NCBI GenBank assembly: GCA_903876625.1
Contig: CAIRAO010000294.1
Coordinates: 1 to 39,584, forward strand
Origin: an uncultured Gallionellaceae bacterium
GTDB lineage: Bacteria; Pseudomonadota; Gammaproteobacteria; Burkholderiales; Gallionellaceae
Reading direction: 5' to 3'
DNA: 39,584 bases
Below the pieces are notes generated by a model, which did not search any database, was not told the origin of the DNA, and saw only the letters and a list, made by a program, of their open reading frames with translations. Position numbers and translations under genes: made by a program. Each line of letters opens with the position of its first letter. The stretch's first letter is position 1. Below are positions 1 through 10,559 of the stretch, piece after piece.

Positions 1-1
1 A

Positions 2-394
2 GCCTCAGGCGAGCGTTCGCTTGCTGCACTGCAAGCCGCAATGGATGAGGTGTTGGAAAGGCAACGAGCGCAGCTGGCAATTCCACGTCGTTATGATACG
101 GTGATGAAAGAGCTGTGGACTTTGCAACCCCGTTTTGAACAGCGAGGAGGGCAACGCCCTTTGAGATTGTTGGCGTTACCTCGATTTCGCGGGGCTTATG
201 ATTTCTTGTTGCTTCGCTGTGAAAGCGGCGAGATAGATAAAGAATTAGGAGAGTGGTGGACCGAGTTCCAAACTGCATCGGAAGAGCGTCGTACTGAAAT
301 GCTGTTGCCCGACAATGGGCCGAAGAAACGGCGTCGGCGAACAAAAAAATCTGATTCGATCGCAATAGTTCAGGCAGAATTGCCGTTAGAGTGA
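2..394 (+). CDS. pcnB: Poly(A) polymerase I, C-terminal fragment (5' end outside window)
   Basis: The frame is open from base 2, so the ATG at 41 is internal and the gene begins before the window. The visible 130 residues match the C-terminal part of bacterial poly(A) polymerase I, which adds 3' poly(A) tails to RNA and so promotes decay. Recognisable elements are an AIPRRY stretch, the MKELWTLQPRF helix, the FRGAYDFLLLR segment, a WW-containing EWWTEF helix, and a basic tail (KKRRRRTKK) as in E. coli PcnB. The nucleotidyltransferase domain is not in view. folK follows 13 bp downstream, and pcnB-folK is a common proteobacterial pair. The family call is firm; completeness cannot be judged. Confidence 0.88.
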   Translation, partial: ASGERSLAALQAAMDEVLERQRAQLAIPRRYDTVMKELWTLQPRFEQRGGQRPLRLLALPRFRGAYDFLLLRCESGEIDKELGEWWTEFQTASEERRTEMLLPDNGPKKRRRRTKKSDSIAIVQAELPLE

Positions 395-407
395 GCGCTG
401 GCTAGCA

Positions 408-890
408 ATGGAACATATTGTCTTTGTCGGCTTAGGCAGCAATCTTGCCGACCCGCATGCGCAAGTTTTGCGTGCGATGCGAGAATTGGATGTTTTGCCT
501 CGAGTGCATCTAGTACAGCGTTCTTCATTGTACCGAAGTGCTCCGATGGGATACCTCGACCAGCCTGATTTCATCAATGCGGTGGTGAAATTGAAAACCG
601 GTTTGAGTCCTCGAGACTTACTCGACGCTTTGCTGGCACTGGAACAAAGATGCGGACGCACGCGCGAATTCGTCAACGCGCCTCGAACCCTTGATCTGGA
701 TGTGTTGTTATATGACGATTTGCAACACCATGAGCACGGACTGACAATCCCTCATCCACAGATGCATATGCGTGCTTTTGTGCTGCAACCTCTGTTGGAA
801 ATTGAGCCAAATTGTATTATTCCGGGGGTCGGTCCGGCAGTTGAAGCAGCTCGACAATGCAGTGATCAACAATTTGAAAAGCTAATTTAG
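408..890 (+). CDS. folK: 2-amino-4-hydroxy-6-hydroxymethyldihydropteridine pyrophosphokinase (HPPK)
   Basis: The 160-residue protein transfers pyrophosphate from ATP to 6-hydroxymethyl-7,8-dihydropterin in the cytosolic folate pathway. It has the N-terminal GLGSNL motif, the SSLYRSAPMGYLDQPDFINAV region that binds the pterin, and the HPPK signature around RTLDLDVLLY (residues about 93-102), followed by IPHPQMHMRAFVLQPL. The length is normal for HPPK. It sits 13 bp after pcnB, which suggests cotranscription, and is upstream of a dNK-panB-panC cluster, a usual betaproteobacterial order. Nothing looks damaged. Confidence 0.95.
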   Translation: MEHIVFVGLGSNLADPHAQVLRAMRELDVLPRVHLVQRSSLYRSAPMGYLDQPDFINAVVKLKTGLSPRDLLDALLALEQRCGRTREFVNAPRTLDLDVLLYDDLQHHEHGLTIPHPQMHMRAFVLQPLLEIEPNCIIPGVGPAVEAARQCSDQQFEKLI

Positions 891-988
891 CCACTGAGAT
901 CACAGAAAACGCCGGGAAGAAATGTGCACAAATTGCGCGACGGAGTTTTCTATGTATAACTCGAGGCAAAGATATTTAAGGGTTTGGA

Positions 989-1633
989 ATGCCTCTGGAA
1001 AAATATCGCTATATCGTTGTGGAAGGTCCGATCGGTGTTGGCAAAACCAGCCTGACTCAGCGACTGGCTGATTATGCCGGTGCCGCGACGATGCTTGAGA
1101 AGCCACAAGACAATCCATTTTTGGCGCGGTTTTATGAGGATGCTGCGCGGTACGCTTTACCTACGCAATTATTTTTTCTTTTCCAGCGGATAAACGAAGT
1201 GCGTGATCTGGCGCAAATGGATTTATTTGGTAGCCGAACCATTGCGGATTATTTATTCGACAAAAATACGCTATTCGCGCAACTCACACTGAGTGATGAT
1301 GAATTTAAGCTATATCAATCAATTTACAAAAGTTTGGCACCCCAGGCACCTACGCCGGACCTGGTTATTTATTTGCAGGCTTCAACTACTACTTTGATCG
1401 AGCGTGTACAGCGCCGTGGATTTCGCTATGAACGAAATATCAGTGACGAATATTTAGTAAAATTGGCTAAAAGTTATGGCGAGTTTTTTCATCACTATGA
1501 AGACGCGCCATTGTTAATTGTGAATAGCGATAATTTAAATTTCGTCGATAATGAGGAGGATTTTGATTTGTTGATGGACCGTATTCAGAATATGCGCAGT
1601 TCGCGTGAATTTTTTAGCTTGGGTAGGAGTTGA
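989..1633 (+). CDS. Deoxynucleoside kinase (deoxyadenosine/deoxyguanosine kinase family)
   Basis: This 214-residue P-loop kinase is of the dNK/dGK-dAK family and phosphorylates deoxynucleosides for dNTP salvage. It shows the Walker A motif GPIGVGKTS (residues about 13-21), an ADYLFDK segment in the nucleoside-binding region, and an arginine-rich LID-like stretch (ERVQRRGFRYER). The start at 989 has an AAGGG-type ribosome-binding site about 9 bases upstream. A kinase of this family between folK and panB is typical of betaproteobacteria and probably reflects operon history rather than shared chemistry. Substrate preference (dA, dG or dC) cannot be read from sequence. Confidence 0.85.
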   Translation: MPLEKYRYIVVEGPIGVGKTSLTQRLADYAGAATMLEKPQDNPFLARFYEDAARYALPTQLFFLFQRINEVRDLAQMDLFGSRTIADYLFDKNTLFAQLTLSDDEFKLYQSIYKSLAPQAPTPDLVIYLQASTTTLIERVQRRGFRYERNISDEYLVKLAKSYGEFFHHYEDAPLLIVNSDNLNFVDNEEDFDLLMDRIQNMRSSREFFSLGRS

Positions 1634-1644
1634 AAATTAATTTT

Positions 1645-1686
1645 CACGATTGCTTTTCCCCTTCGGGGGAAAGTTGGATAGGGGGC
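1645..1686 (+). repeat. Dispersed G/C-rich palindromic repeat, copy A
   Basis: A CACGATTGC start is followed by CCCC-TTCG-GGGG, a stable TTCG-loop hairpin, then AAGTTGGATAGGGGGC. A second, almost identical copy begins 60 bases later, and related sequences occur at mnmA, 35.1 kb and 39.5 kb. It lies in the gap between the deoxynucleoside kinase gene and panB. Confidence 0.8.
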
Positions 1687-1704
1687 AGGAATAGAAAATG
1701 AATC

Positions 1705-1749
1705 TTACGATTGCTCTTTCTCCCTTCGGGGGAAAGTTGGATAGGGGGC
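1705..1749 (+). repeat. Dispersed G/C-rich palindromic repeat, copy B (abuts the panB ribosome-binding region)
   Basis: This direct repeat of copy A has the same TTCG-loop hairpin and the same GTTGGATAGGGGGC end. The terminal AGGGGG lies 8 bases before the panB ATG, where a Shine-Dalgarno sequence is expected. The repeat therefore appears to provide the panB ribosome-binding site. Confidence 0.8.
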
Positions 1750-1756
1750 TTTAAAG

Positions 1757-2548
1757 ATGCGCAAAACACTTAAAACATTGCAGGGTATGCGCGATAGAAA
1801 TGAAAAAATTGCCGTGCTGACCTGTTACGATTCCAGCTTTGCGTCACTACTGGAGAATAACGGCATTGACGTCTTGTTGGTGGGTGATTCGCTTGGCATG
1901 GTGCTGCAAGGTCGTGATTCAACGCTTGCAGTAACACTCGAAGCAATGGCCTATCACACGGCTTGCGTTGCGAGTGGTGCGGCGCAGGCTTTCATTATGG
2001 CGGATATGCCGTTCGGAACTTCTCAGATCAGTCCGCGCGAAACTTTTGTTCACGCAGCGCAACTAATGTCTGTGGGTGCTCACATGGTCAAGATCGAAGG
2101 CGGAGAAGCGATGGCTGAGACAATCTCGTTTCTGACGGCAAGGGGAATTCCAGTCTGTGCCCACATTGGCTTGACTCCGCAATCGGTGCATCAGATGGGA
2201 GGCTATCGGGTGCAGGGCAGGAGTGAGCAAGGTGCAAAAAATTTGTTACGCGAGGCTAGGGCTGTAGAGAAAGCAGGCGCTGGAATGGTGCTATTGGAAG
2301 CAGTACCTGCGGTTTTGGCTACTGAAGTAACAGCTCAACTGCAAGTGCCGACTATCGGAATAGGTGCGGGGGTAAATTGTTCCGGTCAAGTGCTAGTGCT
2401 GCATGACATGCTCGACATATATCCCGGGAAAAAAGCGCGCTTCGTAAAAAATTATATGCAAGGCGCAACTTCAATTGGTGAGGCCATAAGAAATTATGTG
2501 CGTGAAGTAAAATCGAGCAATTTCCCCTTAAAAGAGCATAGCTTCTGA
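1757..2548 (+). CDS. panB: 3-methyl-2-oxobutanoate hydroxymethyltransferase
   Basis: PanB makes ketopantoate from alpha-ketoisovalerate and methylene-THF, the first committed step of pantothenate synthesis. The 263-residue protein shows the family blocks [10 protein letters not shown] (near residue 20), [47 protein letters not shown] and IGIGAG. These include the Asp and Glu residues that bind Mg2+ and substrate. The TGA stop shares its A with the ATG of panC (TGATG), so the two are translationally coupled. The likely Shine-Dalgarno AGGGGG is the end of a dispersed repeat. Confidence 0.96.
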   Translation: MRKTLKTLQGMRDRNEKIAVLTCYDSSFASLLENNGIDVLLVGDSLGMVLQGRDSTLAVTLEAMAYHTACVASGAAQAFIMADMPFGTSQISPRETFVHAAQLMSVGAHMVKIEGGEAMAETISFLTARGIPVCAHIGLTPQSVHQMGGYRVQGRSEQGAKNLLREARAVEKAGAGMVLLEAVPAVLATEVTAQLQVPTIGIGAGVNCSGQVLVLHDMLDIYPGKKARFVKNYMQGATSIGEAIRNYVREVKSSNFPLKEHSF

Positions 2549-3384
2549 TGCGGCAGATTTCTAATATTTCAGAATTGCGTAAACATTTAGCCGGAGAGAC
2601 TTCGGTCGCTTTTGTGCCCACAATGGGCAATCTGCATGAAGGCCACCTTGATTTGGTTCGGTGTGCTAGTGAGCATGGAAAGTGTGTTGTAGTGAGTGTA
2701 TTTGTCAACCCGCTACAATTCGGTCCTTCGGAAGATTTTGATAAATACCCGCGTACGCTGGCAGCAGACTTGGCCAAACTAAAAGAGTTGGCGAATATTG
2801 TTTTTGTTCCGTCGGTGTCTGAAATGTATCCGCAGCAGCAAACGGTTTACATTGAACCACCACCGATTTCCAATGAGCTTTGTGGCGAGATCCGTCCTGG
2901 GCATTTTCGCGGAATGGCAACGGTAGTACTAAAGTTGCTAAATATTGTGCAACCGCAAGTCGCTATATTTGGAAAGAAAGATTACCAGCAATTGTACCTA
3001 ATTCGACAGATGGTTGAGCAAATGAATATGCCAATTCAAGTCATTGGCGGAGAAACAGTGCGCGCTTCTGACGGACTTGCACTGAGTTCACGTAACCAAT
3101 ATTTGTCTTCAACGGAACGAAATGAAGCGGTATTTTTATACCAAGTGTTGAAAACCATTCAGCACAGCATTCAGAGCGGAGAAAGGGATATGGCCAAACT
3201 AGAGTCTGAGGCAAGCTCTACCCTTGCAAAGCGTGGCTGGCTTGTGGAGTATGTGTCGGTGCGTAATCGGGAAACATTGAATCTTCCTGACATTGCAGAT
3301 ACCAAATTGGTGGCGTTAGCCGCGGCTCGCTTAGGCTCCACACGACTTATCGATAATCTGGAAATCGAAATTATGAATTTCTAA
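2548..3384 (+). CDS. panC: Pantothenate synthetase (pantoate-beta-alanine ligase)
   Basis: PanC joins pantoate to beta-alanine using ATP through a pantoyl-adenylate, in the cytosol. The 278-residue protein has the HIGH-like nucleotide-binding motif in VPTMGNLHEGHL (residues about 24-35), the VFVNPLQFGPSEDFDKYPRT block, FGKKDYQQLYLIRQM and the KMSKS-equivalent SSRNQYLS. Length and motifs are those of a complete enzyme. It overlaps panB by one base, and the next gene starts 10 bases downstream, though that gene is functionally unrelated. Confidence 0.96.
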   Translation: MRQISNISELRKHLAGETSVAFVPTMGNLHEGHLDLVRCASEHGKCVVVSVFVNPLQFGPSEDFDKYPRTLAADLAKLKELANIVFVPSVSEMYPQQQTVYIEPPPISNELCGEIRPGHFRGMATVVLKLLNIVQPQVAIFGKKDYQQLYLIRQMVEQMNMPIQVIGGETVRASDGLALSSRNQYLSSTERNEAVFLYQVLKTIQHSIQSGERDMAKLESEASSTLAKRGWLVEYVSVRNRETLNLPDIADTKLVALAAARLGSTRLIDNLEIEIMNF

Positions 3385-3394
3385 AGGTCACTTT

Positions 3395-6300
3395 ATGAAT
3401 CGTATTCTTTCAATATTTTTGTCCTTTTTTGTTTCGTTTGTGTTTTCGCATGTCTATGCGGCAGAGATGGCCACATCAGCCGATCTTGCTAAAGCGGTAT
3501 TTGAAAAATCAGTACCCATTATAAAAGGGGGGCAAAAGTTGCTGGAAAGCAGCGGAGACCGTCTATTTTTTTCAATGGCGGATGGATCTGTTGCGGTAAC
3601 CGATTTTGAAGGAAAGTTGGTTCAATTTTTGCAAGCTAAAGAGGGCGGGGAATCAATATTAAAAAAACCTGAAGCAGTTGCATTAGGCGCGGGGGTGATC
3701 TACGTTGCAGATAGTGAACAGAGTCAAGTGGCGATGTTCTCAAGCGAAGGCAAATATCAGGGAAGTATGGGGGCGAAAAAGGGCGGTTTTTTTGCATCGG
3801 GAGGAGGGGAGAGCGAACTAAAAAAACCGCGAGGTGTCGCATTTCAAGATGGCATTGTTTTCGTAATCGACAGTGGATTAAAAAAAATATTGTTGTACGG
3901 CAGTAACGGCGTGTTTATAAATACGCTTGACGTCAAACCTTCAACCGATGCCAACATAGCTAACAGTCAGGGTGATGAATATAAGTTGCGCGAACCCGTC
4001 GATATCAAAATTGATATGGCAGGTCGTCTGTACGTACTCGACGCGGAAGACTCTCTGGTCAAGATATATGCTTCAGATGGAAGCTACTTGCATGCAATTT
4101 TATGGGATGGAGCTTTGTTAGGTATTGTTGTCGCGCAAGATGGTTTGTATGTTGCGAAAGATAACGAGTACACAATCCAGAAATACGATTTCAATGCAAA
4201 ACTCATGTATCGGTTTGGTTCCAAGGGGGAAGGGAGGGATCAATTTTTGAGTTTGTCCGGCTTTGCTGTATCAAAAGATCGGCGAGTTATCTTGGCGGAT
4301 GCGGCTAAAGGTGTCGTGAACTTTTTTGTTGCTGAAGCGGGTATTCCGATTGAAGCAGTTCCAAAATTGTCGACGCGGGTATTTGTGCAAAGCATGGGAG
4401 AAGCTATTCCGGTTTTAGTCAACAAACTTGCCTGGAATGGCAAAGATACAATTTATGGCGTTGATACCGATCAAAATGCCATCATCGTCATTCGCAACGG
4501 AAAATTAGAAAAACCAATAAAACTTGCCGAGGTTATACCCGTTGCGATTGCAATCGATAGTTCGGATTCCGTTTGGATTCTGGATAAGAAAAAATATCGG
4601 GTTATCAAGCTCGATACTACCAATGGAAAAATCATTTCCAGTTTTGGCAGTGAGGGTTCAGGAAGTGGTCAATTTGATTCGCCAACCGATTTACAGATAT
4701 CCGCATCAGGTAGGATATACGTGGCAGACAAGGGGCGTGATTCCGTACAGATATTTGACAGCGAAGGGAAATTCGTCAATGCGATTGGCAAATTGGGTTC
4801 GCCAATAAGTATCGCTGTGGATGCGAAGGAAGATCTTTATGTTTTAGAGAATTCAACGAATACTGTTTCGATTTACTCTGCTCAAGGAGCTTTGATTGGA
4901 AACGCCGGCAAGGGAAAAGACGGCGCTCCCGGAACGCTTCTAAAACCTGTTGCATTGATGGTGACCCTCGATGAGATATCTGTGCTGGATAGAAATCGGG
5001 TGAAAGTTTACTCTCTAAAGGGAGAATATTTAAGATCCTTTGGAGCAAAAGGTGGACGCCCGGGTGAGCTGGATGAGCCCGTGGCAATCGTGCAAAAAGA
5101 CGATATGTCGTTCTATATTGCCGACAGTTCAAATAAGCGCATCCAAACTTTTTTAACTCAGTATAAGCCAATAGCTCCGCAGCATTTCGCTGCAAAGAAT
5201 GGACTGCACTTGATAGAATTAAACTGGGATCCGGTGCCTTTACCTTATGTTAAGCAATACCAGATTTACCGTTCAAAAGATGAGCATGCGGGTTTTGTTC
5301 GCGTGGGGACTACGAGTTCGAATCAGTTTGTTGATCGTGGGCTGGAAGCAGACGGAGTGTATTTCTATCTTGTGGCAGCCGAGACACGAACGGGATATGA
5401 GGGAGCGACAAGTGTATTGGTGAGTGGAATTTCAAAACGCTACACCCCCCCCGCACTTGCAGCAGTAGATGTCTCGGCAACTTCATGGCAAATAAAATTG
5501 ACTTGGAAGCCGATTGAATCCGAATTTGTTAATTCTTACTACATCTATCAGAAAGACGGAAATACTTTTACCAAGATTGGAGAGGCCATCACACCGGATT
5601 TTTCCAAAGATGCACTTACACCGAACACTAAATATACCTATTACATCTCTGCACATAGTACTGACGGGACAGAAGCGGAGAAGTTCGAAGTTAAAACTGC
5701 GACTCTGCCTTTCAATAAGGCACCTTTGGAAATTGAAGTGCTGAATTTGCAACCGGTCTTCTCAAGTGCTTACAAACAGTGTGAACAAGATGGAGTGGGT
5801 ACGGTTAGGTTAACAAACAACACGGATAAAGAAATAGAAAGTGTGACATTGTCTTTTATGCTGAAAGACTTTATGGATATTGTTATCGAGACAAAGCTGG
5901 AAAAAATACCTTCGGAGAAAAGTATTGAGGTCAAGCTTAAGCCAGCTTTTAACCATAATATCCTCAATATGTCAGAGGATACACCAGTGCAAATGATGCT
6001 GGAGGCAAGTTATTTTGAGAATGGAAAACGTGAGTCATACAGTAAGAATTCAACTGTCCAGATTTATGAAAAACACAAATTAACCTGGGATCAGCCGGAG
6101 CGCTATGCTTTTTTTATAACGCCTAATGATTCACCTTTGCAATCTTTTGTCCACTCAGTACAAGCTCAATACAAAGATACTAAAGATGAGACTCTGATGG
6201 CTGCCGCTATTTTTAATGCTTTGGCTGCATATGGAATAACGTATGTTAAAACCACCCCCAACCCAAACCAACTTGCTTCAGGTAAAACGATTTCATTAGA

Positions 6301-7117
6301 TTCGGTACAATTTCCTAGAGAAACATTGGAGAGGAAAACAGGGGACAGTGATGACATCGTTGCTTGTTACGTTGCCGCCTTGGAAGGTATGTCGATTCCT
6401 ACCCGAATAATTGAAGTGCCGGATCATAGATTCATGATGTTTTCGACAGGAGTGAAAGCAGAGGATGCGTATACGATGAACGACATGTATGTCATATTCG
6501 AAGGCAAGCTATGGATTCCTGTTGAAACTTCTTTGATAGAAAGTGGCTTTGCGAAAGCGTGGGAAGAGGGAGCAGCAAACTACTACAAGTCGAAGGGCAA
6601 GGGATTAACAACGCTGGATCTGTCGCAGGCTTGGCAAACGAATAAACCTGCCTATTTTGCCGAGTCCAAATTGAATCCGGGAACGTTAGGCAAAGATAGT
6701 ATTGAAAAGAAATTCCCGGATGAATCAAAATCAATCCTTGATATCAGCACCGGCACAAAAACACGACTTTATCGTCAGCGTATTGAAAAGGACCCGGCTG
6801 ATGCTGAGTCGCAGTTGCAGATAGGAATTATTCTGGAGAAATCGGGGGACCGAAAAGAAGCGATGAAATATTTTGATAAGGTCATTAACCTGCAACCCGA
6901 CAATGCAATAGCGCATAATAATCGCGGAAATCTGCTCATGCACGACAATAAATTTGCAGATGCGCAACAAGCCTATCAAAAGGCTGCTAAAGCCAGTCCG
7001 GATGATCAATCGGTATGGTTAAATTTGGCGAATGCTTACAAAGCGGGAAAAAAGACGAAAGAGGCCAATGAAGCTTTTTCCAAAGTTAAAAGCTTGGAAC
7101 AGGGCATAAAGAAATAG
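3395..7117 (+). CDS. Large secreted NHL-repeat / fibronectin III / transglutaminase-like / TPR protein
   Basis: The 1240-residue protein starts with a Sec signal peptide (hydrophobic core after MNRIL, cleavage near VYAAE). Residues about 60-590 are NHL-type beta-propeller repeats, with recurring GxFxxPxxIAV, IYVADxxxxRVQ and FGxxGxGxGQF patterns. Two fibronectin type III domains follow (about 592-685 and 690-775). Residues about 900-1080 resemble a transglutaminase/cysteine-protease-like fold, and residues about 1135-1235 are three TPR units. In the transglutaminase-like part the usual GDCDD motif reads GDSDD (Ser985), with a Cys at 991 and a His at 1011, so the standard nucleophile seems absent. 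It is probably a periplasmic or surface scaffold; the substrate is unknown. Confidence 0.75.
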   Translation: MNRILSIFLSFFVSFVFSHVYAAEMATSADLAKAVFEKSVPIIKGGQKLLESSGDRLFFSMADGSVAVTDFEGKLVQFLQAKEGGESILKKPEAVALGAGVIYVADSEQSQVAMFSSEGKYQGSMGAKKGGFFASGGGESELKKPRGVAFQDGIVFVIDSGLKKILLYGSNGVFINTLDVKPSTDANIANSQGDEYKLREPVDIKIDMAGRLYVLDAEDSLVKIYASDGSYLHAILWDGALLGIVVAQDGLYVAKDNEYTIQKYDFNAKLMYRFGSKGEGRDQFLSLSGFAVSKDRRVILADAAKGVVNFFVAEAGIPIEAVPKLSTRVFVQSMGEAIPVLVNKLAWNGKDTIYGVDTDQNAIIVIRNGKLEKPIKLAEVIPVAIAIDSSDSVWILDKKKYRVIKLDTTNGKIISSFGSEGSGSGQFDSPTDLQISASGRIYVADKGRDSVQIFDSEGKFVNAIGKLGSPISIAVDAKEDLYVLENSTNTVSIYSAQGALIGNAGKGKDGAPGTLLKPVALMVTLDEISVLDRNRVKVYSLKGEYLRSFGAKGGRPGELDEPVAIVQKDDMSFYIADSSNKRIQTFLTQYKPIAPQHFAAKNGLHLIELNWDPVPLPYVKQYQIYRSKDEHAGFVRVGTTSSNQFVDRGLEADGVYFYLVAAETRTGYEGATSVLVSGISKRYTPPALAAVDVSATSWQIKLTWKPIESEFVNSYYIYQKDGNTFTKIGEAITPDFSKDALTPNTKYTYYISAHSTDGTEAEKFEVKTATLPFNKAPLEIEVLNLQPVFSSAYKQCEQDGVGTVRLTNNTDKEIESVTLSFMLKDFMDIVIETKLEKIPSEKSIEVKLKPAFNHNILNMSEDTPVQMMLEASYFENGKRESYSKNSTVQIYEKHKLTWDQPERYAFFITPNDSPLQSFVHSVQAQYKDTKDETLMAAAIFNALAAYGITYVKTTPNPNQLASGKTISLDSVQFPRETLERKTGDSDDIVACYVAALEGMSIPTRIIEVPDHRFMMFSTGVKAEDAYTMNDMYVIFEGKLWIPVETSLIESGFAKAWEEGAANYYKSKGKGLTTLDLSQAWQTNKPAYFAESKLNPGTLGKDSIEKKFPDESKSILDISTGTKTRLYRQRIEKDPADAESQLQIGIILEKSGDRKEAMKYFDKVINLQPDNAIAHNNRGNLLMHDNKFADAQQAYQKAAKASPDDQSVWLNLANAYKAGKKTKEANEAFSKVKSLEQGIKK

Positions 7118-7130
7118 CCTAAGGCTCAAA

Positions 7131-8003
7131 ATGATAGAAACTTATTTTAAAAGAGGACACCTAAAGGGTGTCTTAGAATGCGTTAATTATTTTTCATTCT
7201 TGATATGCTTAGTATTGTCTCCCTCTGCATTCGCCGACTTGTCCGATATAAAAGTATCCAACAATCAAATCAGTTTTCAGACAATTTCAACAAAACTTTA
7301 TTACTCCGAGACTGGCAATGGAAATGGAGGGGCGAGCATTGCACCATTAGACACGCAAATGGGTAACGTACCGGGCTATGCCGTTCTTTTTTCCGTGATG
7401 AGCGATGAAGAAAATTTATATTTTGTCGCTGAATATGACAAATCCAGTGGCCAAACTAATTATTTAGGAAATCAACAAGGAGGAAGTTTTGGTTCTGTAG
7501 TTAATACGACCTCTTCAGATTTGACAAACTATCACTTCCGCATAGGCAAGGGCTTTGAAACTGAAGCGTTTAATGCTCAGTCGATGGCAACACTCTTTTT
7601 CGAAATTGGAAACCATAAGTTAGTGAGAAACCTCGCTAGTACGGCTCCTTATCTTGCAACTTATTCAAATAGCTATTTGGTTTTTGGCGGAATGGGCCAG
7701 TATTCGCCGGAAGGAAGCAAACTGGTCTTGTCTGCCAACGCGATGTGGGGGGTGACATTTAGTCCAAATATTAATACTTCATTGGGTTCGGTAAGGACGC
7801 GTGGAAATCCGCCAACGACCTTGTGCGGATTTTCAGCAGACTATGAATTCGTTAACCATCTTCACGGCAATCTTGGTATAGATGTTGTGAACTTCAGCTA
7901 TGTCATTTCAGAAATGTACACTGTTGGAGCAATTCGAGTTTTTGCCCCAAACAACAGCACAGACTTCACAATGATCAAACTGGGCTTGGGTTATGCCTTT
8001 TGA
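7131..8003 (+). CDS. Predicted outer-membrane beta-barrel protein, unknown function
   Basis: I do not recognise the family. The 290-residue product has a signal peptide with an unusually long N-region (hydrophobic YFSFLICLVL, cleavage near SAFAD). After that come alternating polar/hydrophobic strands rich in Gly, Asn and Ser, and the C-terminus is aromatic (GLGYAF), as expected for a BAM-assembled barrel. It starts 13 bases after the NHL/TPR gene and may be cotranscribed with it. No good Shine-Dalgarno sequence precedes the ATG. A hairpin (GACACC-TAAAG-GGTGTC, 7156-7172) lies just inside the frame, so the real start could be a downstream non-ATG codon such as the TTG near 7200. Confidence 0.6.
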   Translation: MIETYFKRGHLKGVLECVNYFSFLICLVLSPSAFADLSDIKVSNNQISFQTISTKLYYSETGNGNGGASIAPLDTQMGNVPGYAVLFSVMSDEENLYFVAEYDKSSGQTNYLGNQQGGSFGSVVNTTSSDLTNYHFRIGKGFETEAFNAQSMATLFFEIGNHKLVRNLASTAPYLATYSNSYLVFGGMGQYSPEGSKLVLSANAMWGVTFSPNINTSLGSVRTRGNPPTTLCGFSADYEFVNHLHGNLGIDVVNFSYVISEMYTVGAIRVFAPNNSTDFTMIKLGLGYAF

Positions 8004-8032
8004 AATTCAGGATCACAATACAAACTAAAACG

Positions 8033-9415
<1,383 letters not shown>

Positions 9416-9467
9416 TTAAGATTAAATTCGAATGTGTATTTTACGTGAAAGAGCAGCATAGCGCAGG

Positions 9468-10538
9468 TCAGGCCGGAGTTTGATGCTGATGGAGAAGTAA
9501 CGTGCGTGTAGGGAACGCGATCTCTGCGCCGTGCCTGGCAATGATGTCTGATACCTTTAGCAGTATTTCTTGTTTAGCTGCATGGAACTGCCGCAGTTTG
9601 GTGGTTTTAATCAGAGCCTGAAATACGAAGTTGATTGAAGAGTCGGCGAACTCATTAAAAGCGACAAACACTGCTTGATCGGTATCGTCTGCTGGATCGA
9701 CGGCAGGATGATTTGTCAGCATGGTACTGACTTCTTCGACAATGGCCCTCATCTTTTCCAGATCGTCATAACGCAAGCCGATCACTTCCTTGATTCTTCT
9801 ATGTGACATTCGCGATGGATTTTCCAGCACGATGGAAGTAAATATTGCGTTGGGCACGTAGATCAATGCCATATTCGTAGCGCGGATACGTGTTTGCCTC
9901 CAGCCAATGTGTTCCACTTTTCCTTCGATTTGCTTTTCCGGCGAACGAATGACTTCACCCACGTTGAACGGGCGATCCAGATGGATCATGAGTCCGCCGA
10001 AGAAATTCGCCAATAGATCTTTTGCGGCAAAACCAACGGCAACGCCTCCCATTCCTCCAAAAGCCAATACGCCTGAGATGCTGAACCCCAGGGTTTGCAT
10101 CCCGGTAAGTGCGGCGACGACAATCACCACGATACGCGACACCTTGCTTAAACCGTCTACTGTGGTGCGGTCTATTTCGTCACCAGTATTTGTTCGCGAC
10201 AAAACTACATTATTTGCTAGTTCACGGATCAGCTTGAGCAGAAACCAGGCAACGCAAAGTATGACGCCGATGTTTCGCGCAGGCGCAATGAATTCGAGTA
10301 ATTGTTCGCCGGTTTGAAGATGGACCAAATGAAGCGCAAAAGAGATTCCGGTCAGCCAAATCAAAACAGGTAACGGATTAATTGCCGCCTCGACCAGCGA
10401 ATCGTCCCAGATATTGCTAGTGCGGGTAGAGGCTTGCCTGGCGTGTTGCAAAAAATGGCGGACGATGAAATGCAATGCAACAGTGGCTGCAAACACCAGT
10501 AGCAAGCGGATTATTTCGGGAGTCAAGCTAGTGAACAT
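9468..10538 (-). CDS. MscS-family small-conductance mechanosensitive channel
   Basis: The 356-residue inner-membrane protein has about four hydrophobic helices in the first 190 residues. The last is Gly/Ala-rich (GVLAFGGMGGVAVGFAAKDL), the pore-lining TM3 pattern of MscS. The cytoplasmic beta domain follows (LDRPFNVGEVI, GKVEHIGWRQTRIRA, YVPNAIF), then an alpha/beta cage domain. MscS channels open under membrane tension and release solutes during hypo-osmotic shock. It is longer than E. coli MscS at the N-terminus, as in many YnaI/YbdG-like members. It lies between mnmA and purB on the same strand; a functional link is not evident. Confidence 0.85.
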   Translation of the reverse strand: MFTSLTPEIIRLLLVFAATVALHFIVRHFLQHARQASTRTSNIWDDSLVEAAINPLPVLIWLTGISFALHLVHLQTGEQLLEFIAPARNIGVILCVAWFLLKLIRELANNVVLSRTNTGDEIDRTTVDGLSKVSRIVVIVVAALTGMQTLGFSISGVLAFGGMGGVAVGFAAKDLLANFFGGLMIHLDRPFNVGEVIRSPEKQIEGKVEHIGWRQTRIRATNMALIYVPNAIFTSIVLENPSRMSHRRIKEVIGLRYDDLEKMRAIVEEVSTMLTNHPAVDPADDTDQAVFVAFNEFADSSINFVFQALIKTTKLRQFHAAKQEILLKVSDIIARHGAEIAFPTRTLLLHQHQTPA

Positions 10539-10559
10539 GAGTACTTCTTTCTTGAATGA

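Noticed and set aside
1698-1754. 18-codon frame through repeat copy B as a panB leader peptide
   Set aside because: It is made almost entirely of repeat sequence and no attenuation structure is evident.
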